64,000 nt of DNA from B10-G9 sp964627755 (GTDB lineage: Bacteria > Chloroflexota > Anaerolineae > Anaerolineales > UBA11858), in the NCBI GenBank assembly GCA_964627755.1, contig CAZVIH010000022.1, positions 1 to 64,000 on the forward strand. Direction: 5' to 3'. A model generated the notes under the pieces. That model saw only the letters and a list, made by a program, of their open reading frames with translations, had not been told where the DNA came from and searched no databases. Each line of letters begins with the position of its first letter. The stretch's first letter is position 1. The position numbers and the translations under genes are program-made. Shown here one piece after another: positions 1 to 7,934 of this stretch.

Positions 1-599
1 CCAAACTGTTCGTAGATGCCCTTGATTTTCTCGACGCCGATGATCGGCTTGATGTTCAATGCCTGGGCCAGCAGTCCCTTGATGTGGCTGATCCGCCCGC
101 CGTGGATCAGGTATTTCAGGTCGGAGAGCGTATAGAGCAGATCAGTCGCATCGCTGACCTGCTTGAGGAAATCGACGATCTTCTCTTTGCTCCACCCGGC
201 CTTGATCGCTTTGAAGGCCGCTTCGACCTGCCAGCCTTCCGCCCCGGAGAGCGTCATGGTATCAACGACGGTGACATCGGCTTCGGGGACAAGCCCGGCT
301 CCCAGTTGGGCCGCTGCGCTGGTGCCGCTCAACCCCGACGAAATGTGGATCGACAGGATATCGGGATCGGTCTTTGCCATCTCGCGGTAAATCTCGGCGA
401 ACTCGCCCGCCGAGGGCAGGGAGGTGGTCGGCAGGCTCTCGGTCGATGAAAGCAGCGTGTAGAATTCGTCGGGCTGAATGTCGACGCCGCTGCGGTAGGT
501 TACGTCGTCCAGGACGATCAATAGAGGGGCGAAGGTCACATCGAGTTGTTCGAGCTGCTCGGCGGAAAAATCCGCGCCCCGGTCGGTCAGTATTTGCAT
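1..599 (-). CDS. DegV family fatty-acid-binding protein (3' truncated by window edge)
   Basis: The start codon is at 597-599 on the minus strand, with a GAGGAG ribosome site just upstream (600-615). The reading frame is open to the window edge, so about 199 N-terminal residues are seen of a family usually near 280. Recognisable DegV features in order are the N-terminal TDRGADFS strand, PTTSLPS around residues 60-70, the ISSGLSGTSAAA lipid-headgroup loop around 100, and LKYLIHGGRI near 175. DegV proteins (FakB in Firmicutes) bind a fatty acid and present it to a fatty-acid kinase; which lipid this one binds cannot be seen. It is transcribed away from the phage genes and looks like an ordinary GC-rich host gene. 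Confidence 0.9.
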   Translation of the reverse strand, partial: MQILTDRGADFSAEQLEQLDVTFAPLLIVLDDVTYRSGVDIQPDEFYTLLSSTESLPTTSLPSAGEFAEIYREMAKTDPDILSIHISSGLSGTSAAAQLGAGLVPEADVTVVDTMTLSGAEGWQVEAAFKAIKAGWSKEKIVDFLKQVSDATDLLYTLSDLKYLIHGGRISHIKGLLAQALNIKPIIGVEKIKGIYEQF

Positions 600-770
600 G
601 TGTTTTCTCCTCGCGTAAAGTTTAAAACGGAGTATACCAAATTTCGGGGCGGGGTGGGATTTTCCAGTTTGCGGAGCGTCGAGAAGGTGGCGATCACCCC
701 CCTTAACAAAGGGGGACGGCACACTCCTCGAGGAGTGGGAGTCAAAAAGTTAGAAAACTCTAACCGGCTA

Positions 771-850
771 TCGAACAGACGTTCGATATAGAGCATTGAC
801 ACCGCATCCGAAAATCGAGTATTATAAAGCATAGAACGGACGTTCCGTTC
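771..850 (+). promoter_or_regulatory. Sigma70-type promoter flanked by two LexA/SOS-like boxes
   Basis: TTGACA (796-801) and TATTAT (820-825) are 18 bp apart on the plus strand. A GAAC-AGAC-GTTC palindrome lies at 773-784, just upstream of the -35. A second, GAAC-GGAC-GTTC, lies at 834-845 over the expected start site. GAAC-N4-GTTC is the known Gram-positive-type LexA (DinR) core. Two boxes bracketing one promoter is a typical repressor layout. The control by LexA is inference. Confidence 0.65.
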
Positions 851-907
851 AAACTTTCTACCAAAAACAGTCAGCGCAGCCTGATCAGCAGGCACGCGGG
901 AGATGAG

Positions 908-952
908 CGCCCCGCACCGGGATCGATTTCCTGGTGCGGGGCGATTTGTTCT
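908..952 (+). terminator. Strong GC hairpin, probable terminator or attenuator
   Basis: A perfect 11-bp stem (908-918 with 933-943, CGCCCCGCACC and its complement) is followed by ATTTGTTCT. It lies about 80 nt downstream of the expected start site of the SOS-boxed promoter. A transcript ending here would be a short RNA of about 110 nt; read-through would enter the portal gene. The U-tract is imperfect, so attenuation is as likely as full termination. Confidence 0.55.
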
Positions 953-955
953 AAG

Positions 956-997
956 GAACCTATCCGAAATGAACGAAGTGAATGGCCGGATAGGTTC
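956..997. repeat. Perfect inverted repeat upstream of the portal gene
   Basis: GAACCTATCCG (956-966) and its exact complement (987-997) enclose 20 nt rich in GAA/GTGAAT. It lies immediately before the portal ribosome site. No family is recognised. It may be a small dispersed palindrome or a structured 5' leader. Confidence 0.6.
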
Positions 998-1017
998 TCG
1001 CCGAAAGGGGGAAATGG

Positions 1018-2514
1018 ATGGAAAACGAGATCATTAACCCGGCGCAGGGATTGTGGATCGGGGCGGATGGGCACTCGCGGCAGGTGCGGATCAAGGGCGG
1101 CCCGCTTTACGACGCCTTTCACGGCATCCGCCGCCAACACGACACCGACCTGACCGCCTCTCGCGGCGACCTGGCCCGCGCCTACGCCAGCGCGGTCTGG
1201 GCCTACCGCTGCATCAAGCTGCGCTCCGACGCCGTCGCCGGGGTGCCGCTGGTGCTGCTCGACCGCGACGACAACCCGATCGAGGATCACCCGCTGCTGC
1301 AACTGCTGCGCGACGTGAACCCGTCGACGATGAACCTGGGCGACCTGCTCCGGGCAACCGAGGCGGCCTACAACATCTGGGGATCGGCATACTGGCTGAT
1401 CGTGCGGCAGGCGCGCCGACCGCGCTGGCTGCTCTGGCTCAACCCGCAGACTATCGAGCCGGTCACCGACAGCCAACAGGGGGTGATCGCCTACCGGCAG
1501 ACCATCGACGGGCAGACGCGCGAGTATGCACCCGAAGACGTGGTCGTCTTCCGCAACTTCGATCCACTCGACGACCTGGGCGGACTCAGCCCGCTCTCGG
1601 TCGCCTTGCAGGAGGTCAACGCCGATCTGAACGCGGCGCGCTTCGTCTCGGCCTTCTTCGCCAACGACGCCCGCCCAGCGGGGCTGCTGACCACCGACCA
1701 ATCATTGCAGCAGAGCGAAATGGAACGCGCCCAGACCTGGTGGTCGAAACTGTTCGGGGGAACGGGCAACAAATGGAAGACCGGCATCCTGGGAAGCGGG
1801 CTGCGCTGGCAGACGATCACCTTCCCGCCCACCGACCTGGCCCTGAACGATCTGCGGGCCGAAGATCGCCGCGCGATCTGCGCCGTGTTCGGCGTGCCGC
1901 CGGGGATGGCCGGGGCGTGGGAGTCGTCGAATTATGCGACCGCCCGCGAGCAGAAAGCCAGCTTCTACGAAGATACGATGCTGCCGCAGCTCGAATACCT
2001 GGCCGAAGTGCTGAACTGGTCGCTGCTGCCCGCCTACCCTGATCTGACGGCACGCGGGGCGCACCTGGCCTGGGACACGGACAGCATCACCGCGCTGCGC
2101 GAATCGGCAACCGACAAGGCCCGGCGGATGGTGTCGCTGTTCGAGGCCGGGCTGGTGACCCGCAACGAAGTCCGCACCCAGTTAGGGCTGATCGCCCTGC
2201 CGGAAGAGGAGAATGGATTCATGTTCGACCTGAGCTACCCCGCATCGGCCCGTTATCAACCGGTGACGGCATCCGCAGAAGAGCCAATCGACCCGGCATC
2301 GCCGGAGGGGGCCAAAGCCTTATGCGACGAACTCAAGCGCTGGGAGCGATTCGCCATCCGGCGGGTCAAGGCCGGGCGCGATCTGCGGCGCTTCGAAAGC
2401 CACCTGATCCCCGCCGATCTGCGTGAAACTATCGAGGCCAGGCTCGACGACGCGCAAACGCTCGACGAGGTGTTCGCGCTGTTCGGCGAAGCACTGGAGG
2501 CAATCAGCCGATGA
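1018..2514 (+). CDS. HK97-family phage portal protein
   Basis: 498 residues. Portal proteins form the dodecameric ring at one capsid vertex through which DNA enters and to which the neck attaches. The HK97 portal signature is plain: the AVWAYRCIKLRSDAVAGVPL start region, EDHPLLQLL, an NIWGSAYW segment, and a C-terminal stretch with ICAVFGVPPGMAG. The length is normal for the family (about 400-500). GGGGG precedes the ATG at 1018. The stop overlaps the next ATG by four bases (ATGA), showing translational coupling to the protease/capsid gene. No terminase large-subunit gene lies upstream, where it would be expected; the region back to degV is non-coding. Confidence 0.93.
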   Translation: MENEIINPAQGLWIGADGHSRQVRIKGGPLYDAFHGIRRQHDTDLTASRGDLARAYASAVWAYRCIKLRSDAVAGVPLVLLDRDDNPIEDHPLLQLLRDVNPSTMNLGDLLRATEAAYNIWGSAYWLIVRQARRPRWLLWLNPQTIEPVTDSQQGVIAYRQTIDGQTREYAPEDVVVFRNFDPLDDLGGLSPLSVALQEVNADLNAARFVSAFFANDARPAGLLTTDQSLQQSEMERAQTWWSKLFGGTGNKWKTGILGSGLRWQTITFPPTDLALNDLRAEDRRAICAVFGVPPGMAGAWESSNYATAREQKASFYEDTMLPQLEYLAEVLNWSLLPAYPDLTARGAHLAWDTDSITALRESATDKARRMVSLFEAGLVTRNEVRTQLGLIALPEEENGFMFDLSYPASARYQPVTASAEEPIDPASPEGAKALCDELKRWERFAIRRVKAGRDLRRFESHLIPADLRETIEARLDDAQTLDEVFALFGEALEAISR

Positions 2515-4226
2515 CTATCGACCAAAGTATGCGAACCATCAAAGCAATCGATGCAAACGATCAATGGATTCTCGACGTTCTGGGCGTGCCGTTCGGGGGG
2601 CCGTTCGGCGGCAAGGACGCCCAGGGCGAATACTTCACGCCCCAGACCGACCTGTGGTTGGAGCGCATCCCGAAAAGGCCAGTCGTCTACTATCACGGGC
2701 TGGCAGAAGGGGAAGGCGATCCACAGGTGATCGGCGAAGAACTGGGCTGGGAGCGCCGCGAGGACGGAATCTGGTTCCGGGTGGCGCTCGACAAGGCAAA
2801 GGCGCTTGCGCAGCGCGTATGGAAGGCGGCCCAGGCAGGGCTTGCCCGCGCCTCATCGGGCGCGATCGGGCACCTGGTCCGCACTGCCGCAGATGGCCGG
2901 ATTCTGGTCTGGCCGGTCGGCGAACTCTCGCTGCTCGACGCGCGCGAACACCGGCCCGCCAACCCATACGCGGTGGTGATGCCCTACCGGGTAGAGGCGG
3001 TCAAGGCCAGGGCAGCATTCGAGGCTGCCGGGCTGACCGCGCCCGACATCGCCCCGCATCAACCGAAACCTAACAACCAACAGGAGTTTAAATCAATGGA
3101 TGAACAAACCGTTCGCACGATCATCCGGCAGGAGATTGGCAGTGCGCTCGACCTGCGCGGCCTCGACGAGCCGGAGCCAGACGCCATGTTCCTGACGCGG
3201 CAGGCTCCCGCCGTCATCGGCATGCGCGGTGAATCGTCACTCAGCGCCAACGGCACGCCGTTCGTCGACGCGATCAAGGCGATGCGCCAGGGTCGCTTCG
3301 ACGTGGTGCGCTTTCAACTGGCCGGTAAAGCACTGGCCGAAGGCACCGACAGCGCCGGGGGCTACCTCGTGCCGGTCGAGCACAGTAACAAGCTGGTCGA
3401 GATGCTCCGCGCCCGGACCGCTGTCCGCGCAGCCGGGGCGACCATCATCCCGATGAGCAGCGACACGCTGCAAATCCCCTCCCAGACGGGCGGCGCGACC
3501 GCCTACTGGGTGGCCGAGAACGCGGCGATCACCGCCTCCGACCAGACCTGGGGGCAGGTCGATCTCCAGGCGAAGAAACTGGCCGCACTGACCAAGCTCT
3601 CCGCCGAGCTGTTCGAAGACAGCGACCCGGCGGTCGAGGCGCTGGTGATGGCCGACCTCGCCCGCGTGCTGGCGCTCGAAGAAGATCTCAAGTACCTGCG
3701 CGGCGACGGCACAAGCAACACGCCGACCGGCCTGGAGAACATCGACGGCGTGAACGTCGATACGACCACGCTCGGTGCCAACGGCGGCACGCCTGACTTC
3801 GACACGCTGGCCGACATGCTCTACAACCTCGACGCCAGCAACGTCCCCGCCGATGGCCGCGCCTGGATCGTCCACCCGCGCACGGTCAACACGCTGCGGC
3901 AGATCAAGGACGGCGACGACAAGTACCTGTGGGCCGACCCTTCCGCGCCCGGCGATCCGCCGACGCTGTGGGGCTACCCGGTCTTCACCACCACCGCCGT
4001 CCCAATCGACGAGACGCAGGGGGAAAACTCGGACTGCTCGACGATCTACCTGGGCTGCTGGCCTGAGTTCGTGATCGGGCAGCGCAAGGCGCTCGAACTG
4101 CGTGCGTCCGACGCGGCAGGCAACGCCTTCGAATACGACCAGATTTTCATCCGCGCCATCATGCGCGTCGACTGCAACGTGCGGCATGCCGCCAGCTTCG
4201 AGGTGCTGAAAGGTGTGAGGGCCTGA
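2511..4226 (+). CDS. Prohead protease fused to HK97-fold major capsid protein
   Basis: 571 residues joining two functions usually encoded separately. Residues about 1-180 resemble the S63/U35-type HK97 prohead protease: VVYYHG supplies the candidate catalytic His (about residue 61) and ARASSGAIGHL the catalytic Ser (about 115). Residues about 196-571 are an HK97-fold capsid protein, with EGTDSAGGYLVP, QIPSQTGGATAYWVAE, DGTSNTPTGL and the C-terminal YDQIFIRAIMRVDCNV. In HK97-type phages the protease cuts the scaffold-like delta domain during head maturation. An internal ATG with its own ribosome site (3082-3098) could make capsid protein alone. The gene overlaps the portal stop by four bases. 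Confidence 0.9.
   Translation: MTIDQSMRTIKAIDANDQWILDVLGVPFGGPFGGKDAQGEYFTPQTDLWLERIPKRPVVYYHGLAEGEGDPQVIGEELGWERREDGIWFRVALDKAKALAQRVWKAAQAGLARASSGAIGHLVRTAADGRILVWPVGELSLLDAREHRPANPYAVVMPYRVEAVKARAAFEAAGLTAPDIAPHQPKPNNQQEFKSMDEQTVRTIIRQEIGSALDLRGLDEPEPDAMFLTRQAPAVIGMRGESSLSANGTPFVDAIKAMRQGRFDVVRFQLAGKALAEGTDSAGGYLVPVEHSNKLVEMLRARTAVRAAGATIIPMSSDTLQIPSQTGGATAYWVAENAAITASDQTWGQVDLQAKKLAALTKLSAELFEDSDPAVEALVMADLARVLALEEDLKYLRGDGTSNTPTGLENIDGVNVDTTTLGANGGTPDFDTLADMLYNLDASNVPADGRAWIVHPRTVNTLRQIKDGDDKYLWADPSAPGDPPTLWGYPVFTTTAVPIDETQGENSDCSTIYLGCWPEFVIGQRKALELRASDAAGNAFEYDQIFIRAIMRVDCNVRHAASFEVLKGVRA
3082..3098 (+). promoter_or_regulatory. Internal ribosome site and in-frame start inside the protease/capsid gene
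   Basis: AGGAG at 3082-3086 lies nine bases before an ATG at 3096, which is in frame and corresponds to residue 196, exactly at the protease-capsid junction. This would yield a 376-residue capsid protein without the protease. Position and spacing are seen directly; actual initiation is inferred. Confidence 0.6.
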
Positions 4227-4243
4227 TTGGGGGTCTGAATCAT

Positions 4244-4343
4244 ATGGGGGCAAGTTGACACTTGCCCCCATAGGGGAGGTGCAGTCCCTCTGCCGGGACA
4301 GCTACCGGGCGAGGGAAAGCTGCCCGGAGAAGGACTGCACCCT
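4244..4343 (+). other. Tandem RNA-like hairpins between capsid and connector genes
   Basis: The first hairpin has perfect 12-bp arms (4244-4255 with 4260-4271) and a TGAC loop. The second has outer arms GGTGCAGTCC (4278-4287) with the exact complement at 4332-4341, and inner arms CCGGGACAGCT (4293-4303) and AGCTGCCCGG (4318-4327) with one bulged A. No U-tract follows either. They could stabilise the capsid mRNA or attenuate transcription after it. No known RNA family is recognised. Confidence 0.6.
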
Positions 4344-4451
4344 GAGCATATCAGGTGGGCCGCCAATATGGTGTGAAGTTTTATGAATATCGAACCCGGC
4401 ATTCATGAAAGGGTCCTTACGGGGACTCGAACAGAGTTGGAGGAAGGTTAT

Positions 4452-5048
4452 ATGGCCGATTATACAACGCTAAATATCGTAAAAACCTACCTGCGGATCA
4501 CCGCCTCTACCGACGACGATCTGCTTGAAGACCTGATCGCCACCGCCAGCCGGATGATCGACGATTACTGCGGGCGGCGGTTCGTTGCGGAGAACGAAAC
4601 GCGCACTTATGACGCGGTCGGGCCGCATATCATCGGGCGGCTGCTGCTGCTCGATGGCGATCTGCTGTCGCTGACGACGCTGACCAACGGCGACGGCAGC
4701 GAGATCGACGCGGAGGATGTGGTCCTGCGCCCGATGAACTCGACGCCCTATTTCGGGATTTCGCTCAAGCAGGGCAGCGGGCTGGCCTGGACGTATGACG
4801 ACAGCCCGGAGGGGGCGATCAGCGTGGAAGGTCAATGGGGGTTTTCGGCGAGCGCCCCGGAGCCGGTCGCCCAGGCTGCGATCCGGCTGACCGCGTGGCT
4901 CTATCGCCAGCGCGATACCGGCGCAGAGGGATCGGCGGGGGTGCAGGTCGGCGATCAGGGTGGGGCGGTTCCGCCCGCCCGGCTCCCGCGTGACGTGCGT
5001 GATCTGCTGTCGTCGTACATCTACCTGCGGATGAGGATGGCGGGGTAA
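4452..5048 (+). CDS. Phage head-tail connector (gp6-like)
   Basis: 198 residues from the ATG at 4452, chosen because GGAGGAAGG lies just upstream; a longer frame to 4383 has no comparable site. The N-terminus (TLNIVKTYLRITASTDDDLL, then a DLIATASRMIDDYCGRRF segment) is the typical alpha-helical start of HK97 gp6/phage QLRG connector proteins, which form a ring under the portal. The C-terminal half, with GYxxG-poor, Ala/Arg-rich helices, is longer than gp6 (about 110 residues) and is not recognised. It sits after the capsid gene, as expected for a head-completion protein. Confidence 0.75.
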   Translation: MADYTTLNIVKTYLRITASTDDDLLEDLIATASRMIDDYCGRRFVAENETRTYDAVGPHIIGRLLLLDGDLLSLTTLTNGDGSEIDAEDVVLRPMNSTPYFGISLKQGSGLAWTYDDSPEGAISVEGQWGFSASAPEPVAQAAIRLTAWLYRQRDTGAEGSAGVQVGDQGGAVPPARLPRDVRDLLSSYIYLRMRMAG

Positions 5049-5050
5049 AT

Positions 5051-5192
5051 ACCCCCTCTGTCTGACCTGCGGTCAGACATCTCCCCCAGGGGGGCGAGTG
5101 GGTTGGCCTGTCTATTTGATCCGTGTCTTACAATTCGTGCCCCACCTGCCCCCTCCGGGGGAAGTGGCCGACCGTAGGTCGGGCGAAGGGGG
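5051..5192. repeat. REP-like palindrome pair, copy A
   Basis: Two related palindromes face each other: 5051-5098 (stem GTCTGACC/GGTCAGAC at 5060-5078, then CCCCC-AGG-GGGG) and 5146-5192 (CCCCC-TCC-GGGGG, then stem CCGACC/GGTCGG at 5168-5182). The second is the first in reverse orientation, with different stem bases but the same layout, like a REPIN. It fills the whole gap between connector and tail-completion genes. Confidence 0.7.
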
Positions 5193-5226
5193 CCGATGCC
5201 AGGGTAAATTGCAAAGGAACTTAACC

Positions 5227-5691
5227 ATGACCTGGAGAACGGCATTTGAAAACCTGGCGGCGATCAGCGTGACGGGGATCGCAACGAGCTACGATCTCGA
5301 CGATCTGCCCAACGTGCTGCCCGCCGCCGAACTGCCCGCGCTGGTTCCCGCTTTCCCGGAGAGCGCTGGCGTGCTGAACGAGGATCAGCAGGGGCTTTCG
5401 ACGCTGACCTACGACGGCTCGGCCTGGATTTCGACGCTGTGTGTCGACCATGTCCTGTACTGGACTCCGGCCTGGTCGGGTACCGGGCTGACGGGCATCC
5501 TGCCCGACCTGATCGCCGCCGTCGACGACTACCTGGAAGCGGTCAGCGCCGACGCCACGCTCGACGGGGCGCTCCACGCGCCGCTGTCGATCAGCCGGGT
5601 GCAGATCGGGGTGTTCACCTTTGCGGGAGTTCACTACTACGGGGTGCGCTTCCACCACAGGTGGCAGCGATTGGTCGAGGCGGCGGCGTGA
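5227..5691 (+). CDS. Probable phage tail-completion/neck protein
   Basis: 154 residues from the ATG at 5227, preceded by AAAGGAAC. The longer open frame back to 5098 runs through the palindrome pair and is rejected. The protein has no transmembrane segment. It has short strands, an amphipathic helix TGILPDLIAAVDDYLEAV, and a C-terminus FAGVHYYGVRFHHRW. No family is recognised with certainty. Position after the connector, size and fold pattern (helix plus terminal beta strands) suggest a tail-terminator or neck component. The stop overlaps a possible GTG start of a following gene that was lost (5688). Confidence 0.5.
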   Translation: MTWRTAFENLAAISVTGIATSYDLDDLPNVLPAAELPALVPAFPESAGVLNEDQQGLSTLTYDGSAWISTLCVDHVLYWTPAWSGTGLTGILPDLIAAVDDYLEAVSADATLDGALHAPLSISRVQIGVFTFAGVHYYGVRFHHRWQRLVEAAA

Positions 5692-5721
5692 GCGTTGATG
5701 TGTCTCGAAAACCCATCAAGG
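5688..5721 (+). pseudogene. Possible start of a lost downstream phage gene
   Basis: A GTG at 5688 overlaps the previous stop (GTGA) and reads MSVDVSRKPIK before running into the palindromic repeat at 5722. After the repeat the frame has no phage-like content. In siphophage gene order the tail-tube gene would come here. The reading is a gene cut off by repeat insertion or deletion; it is weak because only about 11 codons remain. Confidence 0.3.
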
Positions 5722-5779
5722 GTAGGGGCGGGGCTTGCCCCCGCCCGAAAGACCGGGCGACCGCAAGGGTCGCCCCTAC
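5722..5779. repeat. Second palindrome family, inverted pair
   Basis: GTAGGGGCGGGGCTTGCCCC begins at 5722, and a partner in reverse orientation ends in GGTCGCCCCTAC at 5779. A nearly identical single copy (GTAGGGGCGACC, GGTCGCCC) stands at 12618-12642, next to an unrelated host-like gene. This is a dispersed element of a different family from the CCCCCTCTG palindromes. Confidence 0.65.
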
Positions 5780-5826
5780 GAGACGGGATCAGGGAAAAGA
5801 AACATTCGATTATATGCGTGGTGGAT

Positions 5827-5963
5827 CACCCCCTCTGTCTCCTACGGAGACATCTCCCCCAAGGGGGCGAGTGGGTTGGGTGGTTTTTTGAACCAAGTCT
5901 TACAATTCGTACCCCACCTGCCCCCCTGGGGGACGTGGCGGGGCGCAGCCCCGTCGAAGGGGG
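5827..5963. repeat. REP-like palindrome pair, copy B
   Basis: The left half, 5827-5871, carries stem GTCTCC/GGAGAC, then CCCCC-AA-GGGGG. The right half, 5918-5963, carries CCCCCC-TGGGGG, then stem GGGGC/GCCCC. The linker TCTTACAATTCGT is shared with copy A. With the second-family repeat it fills the 302-base gap before the hub gene. Confidence 0.7.
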
Positions 5964-5993
5964 TAGAAAGATACGTTTTGAAAGGAGACGCCC

Positions 5994-7565
5994 ATGCCGA
6001 GGGCTGAGTACACAATCGAGGTGGAACTCGAATACAACACCTGGACGGATATCAGCGGTGACTGGCACACACCCATCCCGCTGATCGTCGAGCGGGGGAT
6101 CGAGCCGGGGGATCGGCTGGCCCGCGTCGGCAGGCTGACCCTCGCCCTGCACGACCCCGACGGGCGCTACACGCCCGGCCATACGAACCTCACCACCGGC
6201 TTCGGCGTGGGGATCGGGCTGCGGGTCAGGGCGAGTGATGGCTCGACGACCTATCCGCTGTTCTACGGGCGGATCGCGGCGATCAGCCCGCAGCGTTCCG
6301 CGCAGAAGAACGACCGCCACTCGCTTTACGTGACGGTCACCGCTCTGGACGACATCGACGCGCTGGCACGGGTGCCGGTCGGGGCGTTCCCGCTGATCGT
6401 CGATGCGCGGGCGGGCGATCTCGCCGAACGGCTGGTCAGCCGCGCCTTCGTGCCGCCGGGCCGGTTCGCTTACTGGCGGCTCGATCATCCGCAGGCGGCG
6501 GCGCTGGGCGAAGGCTCGACGCTCTCAGACGAATCAACCGGGGTCGACCTCGATACGGGGCAGAGCGTCTTTCCCTGGGCGGGCGATACCTGGGCCGCCG
6601 ATCTGCCGTGCCTCGCCGCGCTGCGCGATGTCTGCCTGAGCGAGTGGGGGACATTCCACATCACCGCCGACGGCACGCCGACCTTCGGGGATCGGCATGC
6701 GCGGCCCAAACACGCCAGCGCCGACGCCGAACTGAGCACGCATCTGGCAGGGGTGACCGTCGAGCAGGAAGCGGCGCGAATCGCCAACCGGGTCGAACTG
6801 ACCGTCCACCCGCGTGAAATTGGCGAAGAAACGGCGGTGCTCTGGCAGGCCAACCATGACATCCAGATCAAACCCGGCCAGACGCGGGTCATCACCTGCC
6901 CCTTCTCCGATCCCGACCAGCAGGTCGCCCACATCGCGGGGGAAGACCTGATCGTCCCCGTTCCCGGAGTCGACTTCAGTGCGACGGCGGGAGGCGATGG
7001 GGGCGAGGATGTCACCAACGCGGTGCAGATCGAAATGGCGGCGGGCGGAACGTCGGCCCGGCTGACGCTGGCGACGACCGCACAGGATACGAAGATCGTC
7101 GCCATCCACGATCTACAGGTGCGCGGCACGCCGATCCGCACCTACTACCCGGCGGCGGTCACCGTCGAGGATGCTGGCAGCAAGGTAACGCTGGGGCGGC
7201 ACCCGCTCCAGATCGACCTGCCGTTTCAGGAGGACAGCAGCGAGGCCGAAGACCTGGCCCGCGTGCTGATCGCCAACCGGAAGGAGCCGCACCCCTGGCT
7301 GGTAGTGACCGTCGAGGCGACGGCATCTGGAACGCTGCTCACGCACGCCCTTGCCCGTGACGTTGGCAGCCGTCTCCACCTGACCGACCTCGACCTGGGG
7401 CTGGACGAGGCCGCCTGCTTCGTGGATCACGTTCGCCACGATGTGGAGCGCGGTGGGGCATCCCACCGGGTGACCTGGCGCACCAGCCCCGCCGATCTCG
7501 AAAGCTACTGGGCATTGGGCACGTCCCAGGCCCAACTGGGCCAGTCGAACCGGCTGGCGTATTGA
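5994..7565 (+). CDS. Phage tail/baseplate-hub-like protein
   Basis: 523 residues; GAAAGGAGACGCCC precedes the ATG. The N-terminal 120 residues (WTDISGDW, then a beta-rich stretch ending PLFYGRIAAIS) follow the pattern of distal-tail/hub proteins of siphophages. Residues about 120-520 contain further beta domains and a helical AARIANRVELTV segment of the kind seen in hub proteins of the gp27/Tal superfamily. No protease or lysin motif is visible. The protein would sit at the tail tip. Oddly, no tail tube or tape measure gene precedes it, so if made it has no obvious tail to attach to. Family assignment rests on pattern and context only. Confidence 0.55.
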   Translation: MPRAEYTIEVELEYNTWTDISGDWHTPIPLIVERGIEPGDRLARVGRLTLALHDPDGRYTPGHTNLTTGFGVGIGLRVRASDGSTTYPLFYGRIAAISPQRSAQKNDRHSLYVTVTALDDIDALARVPVGAFPLIVDARAGDLAERLVSRAFVPPGRFAYWRLDHPQAAALGEGSTLSDESTGVDLDTGQSVFPWAGDTWAADLPCLAALRDVCLSEWGTFHITADGTPTFGDRHARPKHASADAELSTHLAGVTVEQEAARIANRVELTVHPREIGEETAVLWQANHDIQIKPGQTRVITCPFSDPDQQVAHIAGEDLIVPVPGVDFSATAGGDGGEDVTNAVQIEMAAGGTSARLTLATTAQDTKIVAIHDLQVRGTPIRTYYPAAVTVEDAGSKVTLGRHPLQIDLPFQEDSSEAEDLARVLIANRKEPHPWLVVTVEATASGTLLTHALARDVGSRLHLTDLDLGLDEAACFVDHVRHDVERGGASHRVTWRTSPADLESYWALGTSQAQLGQSNRLAY

Positions 7566-7644
7566 TGTGAGTTTTGATCAAACTTTTTATGAACCTTAAG
7601 AATTTGTTCGGTAATAAACGTGGCCTGTTTAATGGGCAACGATC

Positions 7645-7801
7645 CACCCCCTCTGGCCGACTAACGTCGTCCATCTCCCCCACAGGGGGCGAGCGTTACC
7701 GCCCGGGTACGGCGACGATCCACCCCCTCTGTCTCCTGCGGAGACATCTCCCCCGACCCCCTTCGACCGACCTACGGTCGGCCACTTCCCCCAGCGGGGG
7801 C
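7645..7801. repeat. REP-like palindromes, copies C, D and E
   Basis: Three palindromes: C at 7645-7692 (stem region GGCCGACTAACGTCGTCC, imperfect), D at 7721-7755 (GTCTCCTGCGGAGAC), and E at 7757-7801 in reverse orientation (CCGACC TAC GGTCGG). D and E form an inverted pair like copies A and B. Together they occupy most of the 369-base gap 7566-7934, which holds no supported gene. Confidence 0.7.
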
Positions 7802-7934
7802 AGTCTGGGGGCGATCAGGGTTGGCTTTGTTTGCTATGGTTGATAGTTGTTACCGGATCAATTTGTCAGGCAACATAAAAGTTTGCGGGATTGCAGGGGC
7901 AAAGCCTCTGCAAATAGCCAAAAGGAGAAACAAA

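Noticed and set aside
587..895. Minus-strand frame of 102 residues across the SOS promoter
   Set aside because: It covers promoter elements and palindromes, has no ribosome site, and shows no recognisable content.
871..1701. Long minus-strand open frame opposite the portal gene
   Set aside because: Antisense frame of a GC-rich gene with low-complexity Arg/Val/Pro content; the portal is clearly the coding strand. Many similar shadows (for example 3237-4271 and 5826-6488 minus) were dropped for the same reason.
5051..7801. CRISPR array
   Set aside because: Palindromes are irregularly spaced, differ from each other, and no constant repeat with spacers or cas genes exists anywhere in the window.
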